A stretch of 64,000 nucleotides of DNA, from assembly GCA_019802505.1 (NCBI GenBank), contig JAFMOC010000420.1, positions 559,227-623,226 of the forward strand, given 5' to 3'. The DNA is from Corydoras sp. C115 (taxonomy: Eukaryota > Chordata > Actinopteri > Siluriformes > Callichthyidae). Position 1 is the first letter of the stretch. Each line of letters starts with the position of its first letter. Made by a program: the position numbers and the translations under genes. Positions 1 through 8,374 of the stretch are shown here, one piece after another. A model generated the notes under the pieces. The model worked only from the letters and a program-made list of their open reading frames with translations. It was not told where the DNA came from and ran no database searches.

Positions 1-560
1 TCAGTCCGGTTTTAGATGTGGTCACTCCATAAAGACCGCATGGTTTCTCTTACCACTGCTATGCTGATGACACTCAGCTTCATCTGCCTTTTGCCCCTGA
101 CGACACCACCATCTCAAATTGGGTATCTGCCTGCCTCACCGACATATCTGTTTGGATGAAGGCCCGTCATCTCAAATTAAATTTAGAAAAGACAGAGCTT
201 CTTATTATCCCAGCTAAACCCTCAATCCATCACCACCTGACCTTCCAAATTGATGGCTCCACAATCTCCCCAACCTATTCGGTCCGGAACCTTGGTTTCA
301 CAATAGACTCCCACCTTAAACTCTCTGATCATGTTATCAAAACCGCCCGTTCCTGTAGATTCCTTCTTTACAACATAAAGAAGATCAGACCCTTTTTGAC
401 TGAACATGCTACCCAACTGCTTGTTCAAGCCCTAGTCCTATCCCAGCTTGATTATTGTAATGCACTACTTGCTGGTATCGCAGCTTCCACAATCAGACCT
501 CTTCAACTAATTCAAAACTCTGCAGCCCGACTTGTGTTTAACCAGCCCAAGCGAACTCAT
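1..560 (+). mobile_element. L2-type LINE ORF2 remnant (RT palm to C-terminus)
   Basis: The reading frame encodes the end of the RT palm with the YADD box (about 66-81), then a stretch typical of the L2 ORF2 C-terminal region (LDYCNALLAG, LIQNSAARLV, THVTPLL). The element runs off the left edge. At about 38-40 the sequence jumps from an FRCGHS-like motif straight to the segment before YADD. Compared with the related copy at 16752-18640, roughly 300 bases of RT are therefore missing. The frame is lost after about 580 in a short interspersed motif. This is a dead, deleted copy. Confidence 0.8.
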
Positions 561-589
561 GTCACTCCATTACTCACTTACCTCACATT

Positions 590-1385
590 TACATATACAT
601 TTACATTTAGTCATTTAGCAGACGCTTTTATCCAAAGCGACTTACAAATGAGAACATTACAAGTCAGAAGTTATGGAGAAAACCAACTATACTGTAAATT
701 CATCAAACCTGATTGTTATTTGATGCTGCGGCCCCTCCCCCCCCCCCTTTTTTTTTTCCCTACAACAGGTATTTGTTAAAGAGATGCGTCTTCAGTGGTT
801 TCTTAAAACTGTTTAGTGATTCTGCCTTACGGACAGAGTTGGGAAGAACGTTCCACCATTTTGCAGTGGTGAACGCCACGGAGTGTGAATTAGCTCCTCG
901 GTGAGGTGGAATCGTCAGGCGGCAATCATCACTGGAGCAAAGTGAACGAGTCGGAGTATATTTTGAAAAGATAGAGTGAAGGTAGGAGGGGGAAGATCCA
1001 GAAATGGTTCTGTATGCCAGAGTAAGTGACTTGTACTGAATGTGAGCAGCTACAGGGAGCCAATGGAGGCTTGGGCTTCCCTCTATTGGCTCCCTGTAGC
1101 TGCTCGCATTCAGTACAAGTCACTGACACTGACTATCTTTTCAAAAAATACTCCGACTTATTCACTTCGCTCCAGTGATGATTGCCACCTGGCGATCCCA
1201 CCTCACCGAGGAGCTAATTCTCACTCCGTGGCGTTCACCCCTGCAAAATGGTGGAACGTTCTTCCCAGGTTTGATGAATTTACAGTATAGTTGGTTTTCT
1301 CCATAAGTTCTGACTTGTAATGTTCTCATTTGTAAGTCGCTTTGGATAAAAGTGACTGCTAAATGACTAAATGTAAATGTAACTG
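590..1385. repeat. Large imperfect palindrome built from L2 LINE 3-prime sequence
   Basis: Bases about 590-1072 read as the reverse complement of about 1078-1385. The centre is near 1070-1080, where GGAGCCAATGG faces CTATTGGCTCC across a loop of about 10 bases. The right arm on + encodes an L2 ORF2 C-terminal stretch (LYWLPVAARIQYKSL ... KWWNVLPR). The left arm carries the same on the minus strand. The left arm has an extra segment of about 125 bases (710-835, including a C-tract followed by a T-tract) that is absent from the right arm. Both outer ends carry the motif GCGACTTACAAATGAG or its complement, common in fish interspersed repeats. Confidence 0.8.
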
Positions 1386-1419
1386 CCACATACTGGACAG
1401 AGTAATTAATAATGCTTTT

Positions 1420-1627
1420 CATTCATTCATTCATTATCTCCCGCTTTATCCTCTATTAGGGTCGCGGTGGGGTTCCCCATGCCCATCCAGGGGAGAACGT
1501 CTCGGGCGCTGGGCAGATAGACTCAAGACAGGGTGCCAATCCATCGCTGGGCACACACTCACTCACACAGACACTCTAAATGGGGCAATTTTGAGAATTC
1601 AATTGACTTGATCCATGTTTTTGGATG
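1420..1627 (-). mobile_element. tRNA-derived SINE, partial copy in the V1 5-prime flank
   Basis: The ATTCATTC tail complement (1420-1433) is followed by the SINE body read backwards: CCCGCTTTATCC, a GGGTCGCGGTGGGG block, CCCATCCAGGGGAGAACG and CTGGGCACACACTCAC. The copy stops after CCATGTTTTTGG, so the tRNA-like head with the A and B boxes is missing. Unique V-flank sequence on both sides matches the V2 flank at about 5771-5795 and 5822 onwards, which lacks the SINE. Confidence 0.85.
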
Positions 1628-1885
1628 AATTTGCCTACTTGTGATTGAACTTTTAATGTCGTTAATTTAATTACACTGGCTCATGCTGGCCCAGCATGGG
1701 TTTTGAGTGGACATGCCAAAACACAGGCCGACCACAATGGGGAAAGCATGCATTAGCCCAGTTTGAGATTTGACTGGGCATTTCAGTGTGTAGCAAAACA
1801 ATTTTGGGCATTTAAAGTGTCTAACCCCATATTTGACACGTACTGTGTTTTGAATTCTGTAAATCAACATGTTGCAACAGCTCCA

Positions 1886-1946
1886 CTTCCTGTCTATGAC
1901 TTCCTGAAAAAGTACTACCCTAAAACCTTAGCATTATTATAGAGCG
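1886..1946 (+). promoter_or_regulatory. Conserved upstream block of family A V genes (V1)
   Basis: The block ends about 20 bases before the leader ATG of V1. It contains CACTTCCTG (an Ets-type GGAA core on the other strand), TATGACTTCCTGAAAAAG and CCTTAGCATTATTATAGAG. The same block in the same place occurs upstream of V2 (about 6050-6112), V3 (about 22731-22775, shortened) and V4 (about 47518-47590). Conservation next to the leader while flanking DNA diverges suggests the V promoter. The factor assignments are inference. Confidence 0.55.
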
Positions 1947-1966
1947 TCATACAAACATGTTCAGAC

Positions 1967-2448
1967 ATGGCTCAACTATGCAACTTACTGAATATTAGAA
2001 AGTGCATTCTACTGATTCTTTATTCAGCACTGGGTAATTAATTGTCATCAATTAATCAATGCTGTTAAAACTGATGTAAATAGATATTAAGTCACATTTA
2101 AATAAATGCAAAAAATGTAATGTTTTTCTTTTCTCTTTATAACAGGTGGTTTTGCAGATTCAATTGAACCAACAGATATGAATTTGGTTAGTAAAGAAAC
2201 AGATCCTGTAACTCTAAAATGTACATATGTTTCAAGCAGCAGTTATGTCTGGCTTTATTGGTTTAAACAAAATCAAAACAAAGAACCACAATATTTATTA
2301 TTTAAAGGTGCAAAGTCCGAATCTAACGAACAGAATAAAGCTGACTATCGAATAGATGCACAAACCACTGATACAACAAGTGAAATTATTATCCCTAGTC
2401 TAAAGCTTACAGATTCTGGTCTCTATCACTGTGCTATGAGAATAGTAG
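1967..2448 (+). CDS. V1: T-cell receptor alpha/delta V segment, family A
   Basis: This two-exon germline V segment supplies the variable domain of a TCR alpha (or delta) chain after RAG joining. Exon 1 (1967-2033) encodes a hydrophobic leader starting MAQLCNLLNIRK and ends at a GT donor in phase 1. Exon 2 (2146-2448) follows a pyrimidine-rich AG acceptor and continues the frame as GFADSIEPTD. The Ig fold shows the first Cys (LKCTY), the core Trp (LYWFKQ) and DSGLYHC with the second Cys. CDR3 starts CAMRIV. The open frame reads 8 bases into the recombination signal before TAA. No frameshift or stop interrupts it. Alpha and delta V genes cannot be told apart from sequence alone. It is about 88% identical to V2 by eye (11 differences in about 92 residues). 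Confidence 0.92.
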
Positions 2449-2486
2449 CCCAGTAATATAAAACATTGAAAGCCTATACAAAAACA
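2449..2486 (+). promoter_or_regulatory. V1 recombination signal sequence (23-type)
   Basis: Heptamer CCCAGTA (2449-2455), a 22-base spacer, then nonamer ACAAAAACA (2478-2486, one change from ACAAAAACC). The heptamer differs from CACAGTG at positions 2 and 7. Position 2 belongs to the CAC core that RAG normally needs. Taking the heptamer one base earlier gives a 23-base spacer but a worse match. V2 and V4 are identical in layout. Confidence 0.7.
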
Positions 2487-3369
2487 CCTGTACATGAATT
2501 TCTTCAAATCCACTACATGAAAGTAACTAAAAATTACCTATTATTTGTTATCATAAAACCACAGCAACACATACACAAGCACATGGGTGCCATTGCATAC
2601 ACACATACACATGTACAACTATACAATGGTACATGTATAGTGTGTTTTGAGTTTCAATTTTGGTTTACTTATTTAACTGTTTAGTCTTTATTACTCCACT
2701 CAGTTGAGTTAATTAACTGTCTTTTTGGTTCACGTTTCTAGTCAGGTGGTCTGCTTTAGTTATATGTTCATTGATAAGTGATGTGTTCAAGGAACTTACA
2801 CGACAAGTCAAATGACCATTTACATTCTCAGAAATATATATTTGTAACATAAGTGTAACATAAAACGAAGACGCGCACGGAAGACATGAAACCCCGGAAC
2901 TAAATACCTAGACATATCCCACCACGTGCACAAAACCACCCAATGAACCCGCGAAGCTAATTAACTAAAATACCCACACGAGACAGCTAATCAACTAAAC
3001 ACAGGAACACAAACACAGAACCCAAACACAAACAAACGCCGAGAAACGGGTGCCCTAGGCACCTGTTACACTACCCCCGCCCTTACGGTCGCGTAACGAG
3101 GGGACGCGACCAAGACAACCCAAAAAACAAACAGTCCTGGGGGGGTGGGAGGGGTCGTCCGCCCCTCCTGAGTCGGGCTAGGTAGGCGCCCTCCGGTGGA
3201 CGCCCTCTGCGGGGGAGGCGTGTGACACGTCCATAAGTTCTGTGTCGTGGTGGACGCCCTCTGCGGGCGCGGTGTGGAAAGCGCCGTCTGCCGACGCAGA
3301 GCTGCGGACGCCCTCCGGCTGCGAGGTCAGGTGGACGCCCGTGGCGGATCAGGACAGGGCCACGCCCTC

Positions 3370-4764
3370 CTAATGCGTGGTCCGGTGGCCGCCCCCGTCG
3401 GGCGAGGAATGAGCCATGCCTTCCAGCTGCGTGGTCCGGTGGCCGCCCACGTTGGGCGAGGAATGGGCCCCGCCCTCTTGCTGCGGGGTCAGGTGGACGC
3501 CCACGGGCGGCGTGGTCCGGAAGACGCCCCCTGGCGGCGTGGCGAGGCGGACGTCCCCTGGCGGTGTGGCGAGGCGGACGCCCCCTGGCGGCGGGACGTG
3601 CGGTGTGCGGCCCCTGCTGCTCGGGCTGGGCGGCGTGCGGCCCCTGCTGCTCGGGCTGGGCAGCGTGCGGCCCCTGCTGCTCGGGCTGGACGGCACGCGG
3701 ACCCTTGACTTCGGGCTGGACGGCGCGCGGACCCTTGACTTCGGGCTGGACGGCGCGTGGACCCTTGACTTCGGGCTGGACGGCGCTCGGACCCTTGACT
3801 TCGGGCTGGACGGCGCGCGGACCCTTGACTTCGGGCTGGACGGCGCGCAGACCCTTGACTTTGGGCTGGACGGCGCGCGGACCCTTGACTTCGGGCTCGT
3901 GCGCTGGCTGGACCTCGGCAGGCACGCACGCTGGCTGGACCTCGGCGGGCACGCACGCAGGCAAGACCTCGGCGGGCACGCACGCTGGGCGGACCTCGGC
4001 GGGCACGCACGCTGGGCGGACCTCGGCGGGCACGCACGCTGGGCGGACCTCGGCGGGCACGCACGCTGGGCGGACCTCGGCGGGCACGCACGCTGGCATG
4101 ACCTCGGCCGGTACGCACGCTGGGCGGACCTCGGCGGGCACGCACGCTGGGCGGACCTCGGCGGGCAGGCACGCTGGCCTGACCTCGGCCGGCGCCTCGG
4201 GCTCTCCATCCTGCACATAGAAAACATAAACCCCCGCCGCAACGCCCACATGGACACAAACATGTCAGACATGGGGATGACAGACTGGTCATACGACACA
4301 TAGGAGGACGGGGGACACAACACACTCACACACTCAGGCGGCGGCTCCGGTACCGCCCCCTCGCAGCGCGACCCAGACGCGGCACGGACCGGCGCGGTCG
4401 CGTCACGTGACTGCCCCGCAGTCCACGCTTCGCGCTCCGCAGCTGCGCTGTGCGCCTGCTGCGGCTTCACTCCACGCCGTCGCCGCGCTCTGCGTCTGTG
4501 TCTCGCCACCGGGGGTTTAACAAACCGGACTGAACCCCCTGTCCAGAACTCCTCAGAGTTGCGGAGGGTGCGTACGGGCAGAATATGCCCATACAGGTAA
4601 GATTCGCCCGCCTCGTCATCGGAAATCTGAACAATGTCCAGACCTTCCTCTGCGCAGAGCGCCTCAAACCCATACCTCCACATCCATTCCTCATCGGAGT
4701 CGCTATACTCCCCCATCACGCTGTTTGAGCCGCTCCCCCGGCTCTGGGACGGCGGGCTCCGCAT
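3370..4764 (-). CDS. E1 internal ORF: acidic N-terminus plus long tandem-repeat tail
   Basis: I do not recognise this protein. The 464-residue frame starts MRSPPSQSRGSG. Residues about 18-65 form an acidic domain (GEYSDSDEEWMWRYGF, ALCAEEGLDIVQ, ISDDEAGESYLYGHILP), followed by EEFWTGGSVRFV and a basic run (RHRRRARRRRG). Related acidic segments occur in E2 and E3. From about residue 200 the ORF enters tandem repeats: 27-base units at about 3899-4195 and 30-base units at about 3600-3898. All units are multiples of three, so several frames on both strands stay open. In one minus frame the repeats read PAEVRPACV then QPEVKGPRAV; in the frame fused to the acidic domain they read ACPPRSAQR then SSPKSRVRAP. 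Which frame is translated is undecided. It occupies the place of gag in a small LTR element. Confidence 0.5.
   Translation of the reverse strand: MRSPPSQSRGSGSNSVMGEYSDSDEEWMWRYGFEALCAEEGLDIVQISDDEAGESYLYGHILPVRTLRNSEEFWTGGSVRFVKPPVARHRRRARRRRGVKPQQAHSAAAEREAWTAGQSRDATAPVRAASGSRCEGAVPEPPPECVSVLCPPSSYVSYDQSVIPMSDMFVSMWALRRGFMFSMCRMESPRRRPRSGQRACPPRSAQRACPPRSAQRAYRPRSCQRACPPRSAQRACPPRSAQRACPPRSAQRACPPRSAQRACPPRSCLRACPPRSSQRACLPRSSQRTSPKSRVRAPSSPKSRVCAPSSPKSRVRAPSSPKSRVRAPSSPKSRVHAPSSPKSRVRAPSSPKSRVRVPSSPSSRGRTLPSPSSRGRTPPSPSSRGRTPHVPPPGGVRLATPPGDVRLATPPGGVFRTTPPVGVHLTPQQEGGAHSSPNVGGHRTTQLEGMAHSSPDGGGHRTTH
3600..4195. repeat. In-frame GC-rich tandem repeats (30-bp then 27-bp units) in E1
   Basis: On the + strand, three 30-base units built around CCCCTGCTGCTCGGGCTGG (about 3600-3690) are followed by seven 30-base units around CCCTTGACTTCGGGCTGGAC (about 3690-3898). 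After these come about ten 27-base units around GACCTCGGCGGGCACGCACG (about 3911-4195). Unit lengths are divisible by three, so no frame is broken. E2 and E3 carry diverged arrays in the corresponding place. Confidence 0.9.
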
Positions 4765-6049
4765 AACGGAGCACTCGCGGACACGGCGGATCGCGCCGCG
4801 AGTACGAGGCTATACGGCCCCCCCAAAGAAAAATTTTAAAATCACCTACCTGGGCTCAGGACTCCCCAAACAAATGGCGCGTCTTTCTGTCACAAAAGTC
4901 CACCTGGAATGAAACGCGGCTGCGCAAATACAGTGCAGAGCCGCGGCGCTCTAACGCGCAGAAGGGAGCCAGGCACGCAGGTAGTACGAATGGAGAATAT
5001 TTATTTAAGGTGCTCAAAACACCAAACACACAGGTAAAAAGGACAGTGTAACATAAAACGAAGACGCGCACGGAAGACATGAAACCCCGGAACTAAATAC
5101 CTAGACATATCCCACCACGTGCACAAAACCACCCAATGAACCCGCGAAGCTAATTAACTAAAATACCCACACGAGACAGCTAATCAACTAAACACAGGAA
5201 CACAAACACAGAACCCAAACACAAACAAACGCCGAGAATCTACATCTGAAGATTGTAGAATTTTTTTTGCCATATTTCTCAACATAAATCCAGGTAAATT
5301 CAATTCTGAATATTCGAACAAAAGAAAATAAACAGGACAAAACACATTTGGATGGAGAAAAAATAAATAACAAACCTAGTACATTTACACTAAAAATTAA
5401 AAATTAGAAGCGAGAAAAAATCAATCTAGACATCTATTTGTCTATTTGCATCTGGCCATAGAATTTCATCTACATCCCAGACTTCTATTTTATATACTTC
5501 TTATACACTATTCCTAACAAGGCATTGTGGGAAAAACCTTCTTGAGTGTTGGATCTATCCTTGAATGGATGCTGCATTAATGTGATCACATGCCTCTTTC
5601 ATGGCTTACTGCACATTGGGCTTGTTGTTATCTTGCAGTGTGGTTATGCTAGTAAAGTAAAGAAAAGAGGACCTACATGTACTTGTATAAATTTTTAATA
5701 TTTTGTATGTAGACAATGACCAAAATTTTCACAATATGTTCAACATGACTTATTGAATGGGCACAAACACCTGCCACATATTGGACAGAGCAGTTTTTAA
5801 TATTTAAATTATTTTTATTTGGTTATACATACTTGTGATTCAACTTGTAATATTGTTAGTTTTATTACACTGGCCCATACTGGCCCAGAATGGGTTTTGA
5901 GTAGACATGACCAAACACAGACTGACCACATTTTGATGTGTACACTTCCAATAGCACAACAATTTTGGGTCTTTTTGGGATTTAAAATGTCCCCGCATAT
6001 TACACATACTGTATTAGTGAATTCTGCAAGTTGTTGTATGTTGTAATAA

Positions 6050-6112
6050 CACCACTTCCCTTTTATGACTTCCTGAAAAAGTACTACCCTAAAACCTTAG
6101 CTTTATAATAGA
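6050..6112 (+). promoter_or_regulatory. Conserved upstream block of family A V genes (V2)
   Basis: This is nearly identical to the block before V1. TATGACTTCCTGAAAAAG is followed by TACTACCCTAAAACCTTAGC and TTTATAATAGAG, about 25 bases before the leader ATG. It is a likely V promoter by conservation and position. Confidence 0.55.
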
Positions 6113-6136
6113 GAATACATAAAAATGTGTTCAGAC

Positions 6137-6626
6137 ATGGCTCAACTATGCAACTTACTGAATATTAGAAAATGCATTCTACTAATTCTTTATTCAGCAT
6201 TGGGTAATTACTCATCATTAATTAATCAATTTTGTTTAAACTGATGAATGTAAATATAAAGTCACATTTGAATGAATACAAACATTTATAATTTAACTAA
6301 ATGTTTTGTTTTCTTTATAACAGGTTGTTTTGCAGATTCAATTGAACCAACAGATATGAATTTGGTTAGTAAAGAAACAGACGCTGTAACTCTAAAATGT
6401 ACATATGTTTCAAGTAGCACTTATGTCTGGCTTTATTGGTTTAAACAAAATCCAAACACTGAACCACAATATTTATTATTTAAAGGTGCAAAGTCTGAAT
6501 CTAGCAGACAGAATAAAGCTGACTCTCGAATAGATGCAAAAACCACTGATACAACTAGTGAAATTACTATACCTAGTCTAAAGCTTACAGATTCTGGTCT
6601 CTATCACTGTGCTCTAAGAGTAGTAG
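6137..6626 (+). CDS. V2: T-cell receptor alpha/delta V segment, family A
   Basis: Leader exon 6137-6203 (67 bases, phase 1, starts MAQLCNLLNIRKC). The intron is 120 bases with GT and CAG borders. The V exon, 6324-6626, begins CFADSIEPTD. It has the first Cys (LKCTY), Trp (LYWFKQNP) and second Cys (DSGLYHCALRVV). No disabling change is visible. V1 and V2 share homology from about 700 bases upstream of the leader to about 200 bases beyond the signal, so they are tandem segmental duplicates separated by insertion of E1. It is an apparently usable cassette except for the non-canonical heptamer. Confidence 0.92.
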
Positions 6627-6664
6627 CCCAGTAATTTAAAACATTGAAAGGCTGTACAAAAACA
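6627..6664 (+). promoter_or_regulatory. V2 recombination signal sequence (23-type)
   Basis: Heptamer CCCAGTA (6627-6633), 22-base spacer, nonamer ACAAAAACA (6656-6664). The heptamer has the same C at position 2 as V1 and V4. Confidence 0.7.
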
Positions 6665-6737
6665 CCTGTACATGAATTTCTTCAAATCCACTACAAGAAA
6701 GTAACTAAATATAATATACACAAGCACATGTGCGTGC

Positions 6738-6830
6738 AAACACACACACACACACACAGACACACACATACATATACACATACACACAATTGTATTAACA
6801 TGCATACACATAATTCTACACACTGAAACA
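6738..6830. repeat. CA-rich microsatellite downstream of V2
   Basis: CA repeats interrupted by GA and TA steps. CA-rich tracts also lie about 200 bases beyond V3 (23321-23352) and V4 (48253-48286). A CA-rich tract is thus an inherited part of the family A duplication unit. Confidence 0.8.
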
Positions 6831-6865
6831 TGTAAACACACCACACAAAACAGACTAGAGAATAA

Positions 6866-6985
6866 ACAGAATAACTCCGCATAGCTGTGATAGCCCATAG
6901 TCTTGTTTAATGAAATCATGTATATATTAAATAGAATTGGGCTGAAAATAGAACCTTGGGAAGCACCACAGGTCACATTGTAACA
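6866..6985 (-). mobile_element. Short LINE RT fragment
   Basis: The minus strand encodes CGASQGSIFSPILFNIYM followed by GYHSYA. These are the RT motif usually written GxPQGSxLGPLLF and the start of the YADD region of an L2/CR1-type RT, with about 30 intervening residues missing. A short degraded relic. Confidence 0.6.
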
Positions 6986-7330
6986 CATTGTAAATTTTGT
7001 TCCTTATTTTTAGGTTAATTAGCTTGTGCATGCGTTCGGCATTTAAGTTAATTAACCTGATTTGTTCATTGGTTGGTTTTTGTGCACATGGTCAGGTGTT
7101 TGTGTATTTAGTTTCTGTGTTCCCTTTCCTCCGTGCACGTCGTTACATTTATGTCAGCTTGTGTTTCTGTTACCTCTATATTGGGTGTCGCTAACATCTT
7201 TAATAAATCCTTTTAACCACTACCTGGAGCAGGGGCTTGCTGACGGTGCGCGGGGACGCCCTAGCGGCGTGACCAGCTGCTGCCGCTGCTTGTTTCATCA
7301 TCAGCTGTAACCGCGGGAAATAACCTTACA
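6979..7330 (+). mobile_element. Solo LTR of the E1/E2/E3 family
   Basis: Read on +, this matches the reverse complement of the E2 LTR in order: TTAAGTTAATTAAC, TTCATTGGTT, TTTGTGCACATGG, GTGTTCCCTTTCCTCC and GTGCACGTCGTTA, then an AATAAA signal (about 7202) and an end at CCTTACA. TG and CA ends are compatible with 6979 and 7330, but I see no clean target duplication, so the edges are approximate. There is no internal region on either side. The CR1/L2 LINE starts immediately to the right. Confidence 0.7.
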
Positions 7331-7382
7331 TCTCTACCCACCGAAGCTACGTTTATTTCTTCATTTATATATAAACTTTACA

Positions 7383-8253
7383 ATGGCACTTTCCCCTCTG
7401 GTTGCGTGCCCTCAGTGCAGTATGTATAGACAGTCTTCCTCTGTCATTACTGATAATTTAGCCTGTGAGAAGTGTAGCCTAGTCCTTAGTCTGACGGAGA
7501 AGTGCTAGAAGAGTGCATTCGGGTTTTAGAACAGGGTCATGTTAATAAAGGTGTGTCAGGGACCAGTTTAGCCAGCCCGAATGCCACAGGATCAGGTCCT
7601 AAATCTCCGGCTTTAGAGCCCTCGCAGGAGGGTGAGTGGGTGACGACCAGGCGACGTACACGTAGAACTGAGCATCACTCTTCTAGGATCCACGTGTCCA
7701 ATTGGTTTTCCCCACTCAGTGACTCACCCACTGAGAGACCGGTTGCTAAAAGTGCTCTGGTTATTGGCGACTCCCAGCTCAGACACATGCGAATCGCTAC
7801 CCCCTTAGAGACCCCAGCAACCATAGTCCGGTGCATCCCGGGGGCCAGGGCTCCAGACATCAGGGCAAACCTCAAAGTGCTGGCTAATGCTAAACGCTCA
7901 TTCTCTACAATAGTTATCCACGTCGGCATTAATGACGTTTGTCTCAAGCAGTCAGAGATTACTAAGGCTAATGTTAAAGAGGTGTGTGGAACCGCTGCAA
8001 TGATGTCTGATGAAGTAGTTGTCTCTGGTCCCCTACCAATTAGGCGTGGCGGCGAAGGTTATGGTCGCTGCGTTGCTGGATGTCCAAGTGGTGCTCAGAA
8101 AACAACATTACCTTTGTTGATAATTGGTCTACTTTTGAGGGAAGGCCTGGCCTTTTGAAATGGGACGGCATCCATCCTTCCCGGGAGGGTGCTGCGCTCA
8201 TGTCACATAATATAGCCGATAGGGTTTTTTCTTCAGATAGGAATAAAAATTGA
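7383..8253 (+). pseudogene. LINE ORF1 with esterase domain, frameshifted
   Basis: ORF1 begins at ATG 7383 with two CxxC pairs (ACPQCSMY and ACEKCSLV), a zinc-binding-like head. One base is missing at about 7500, which shifts the frame. The next frame carries the SGNH/GDSL esterase block I, ALVIGDSQLRHMR (nucleophile Ser), then IPGARAPDIRANL and the block III motif HVGINDV. A second shift near 8080 leads to the C-terminal piece with WDGIHPSREGA (catalytic Asp and His block) and a stop at 8251-8253. Esterase-type ORF1 proteins are known from fish CR1-group LINEs and are thought to act on lipids or membranes. The catalytic residues remain but the two shifts kill the ORF. Confidence 0.8.
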
Positions 8254-8374
8254 CAATTCAGAGCCAAGGCCAGGCAGCAGACAGAATGGCCTAACCAACA
8301 GTCTGCGAACTGCCAGGAGTCATCACCCACAATAACTAGGTTCCATACCATTAAGACAGTTATCAAGTATCGCA

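Larger units (their letters stand above)
2850..5238 (-). mobile_element. E1: LTR retroelement without RT, both LTRs end-truncated
   Basis: The two LTRs are in direct orientation: 2850-3070 (3-prime LTR of the minus-strand element) and 4888-5238 (5-prime LTR). Over the shared stretch, 2850-3049 versus about 5047-5237, I see no difference. The internal LTR edge is CCTGTTACA, preceded on the minus strand by a purine run (complement of CTACCCCCGCCCTTAC, 3071-3086) suited to a polypurine tract. After the 5-prime LTR the minus strand reads GGGGAGTCCTGAGCCCAGGT, with a splice-donor-like CAG|GTAGGT. No gag, protease, RT or integrase is seen, only the repeat-rich ORF. E2, E3 and the solo LTR at 6979-7330 are relatives. 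Confidence 0.8.

Noticed and set aside
3247..4303. Long + strand open frames (153, 218 and 295 residues) over E1
   Set aside because: They are shadows of 27- and 30-base GC-rich repeats whose length keeps all frames open. They have no domain and run opposite to the LTRs.
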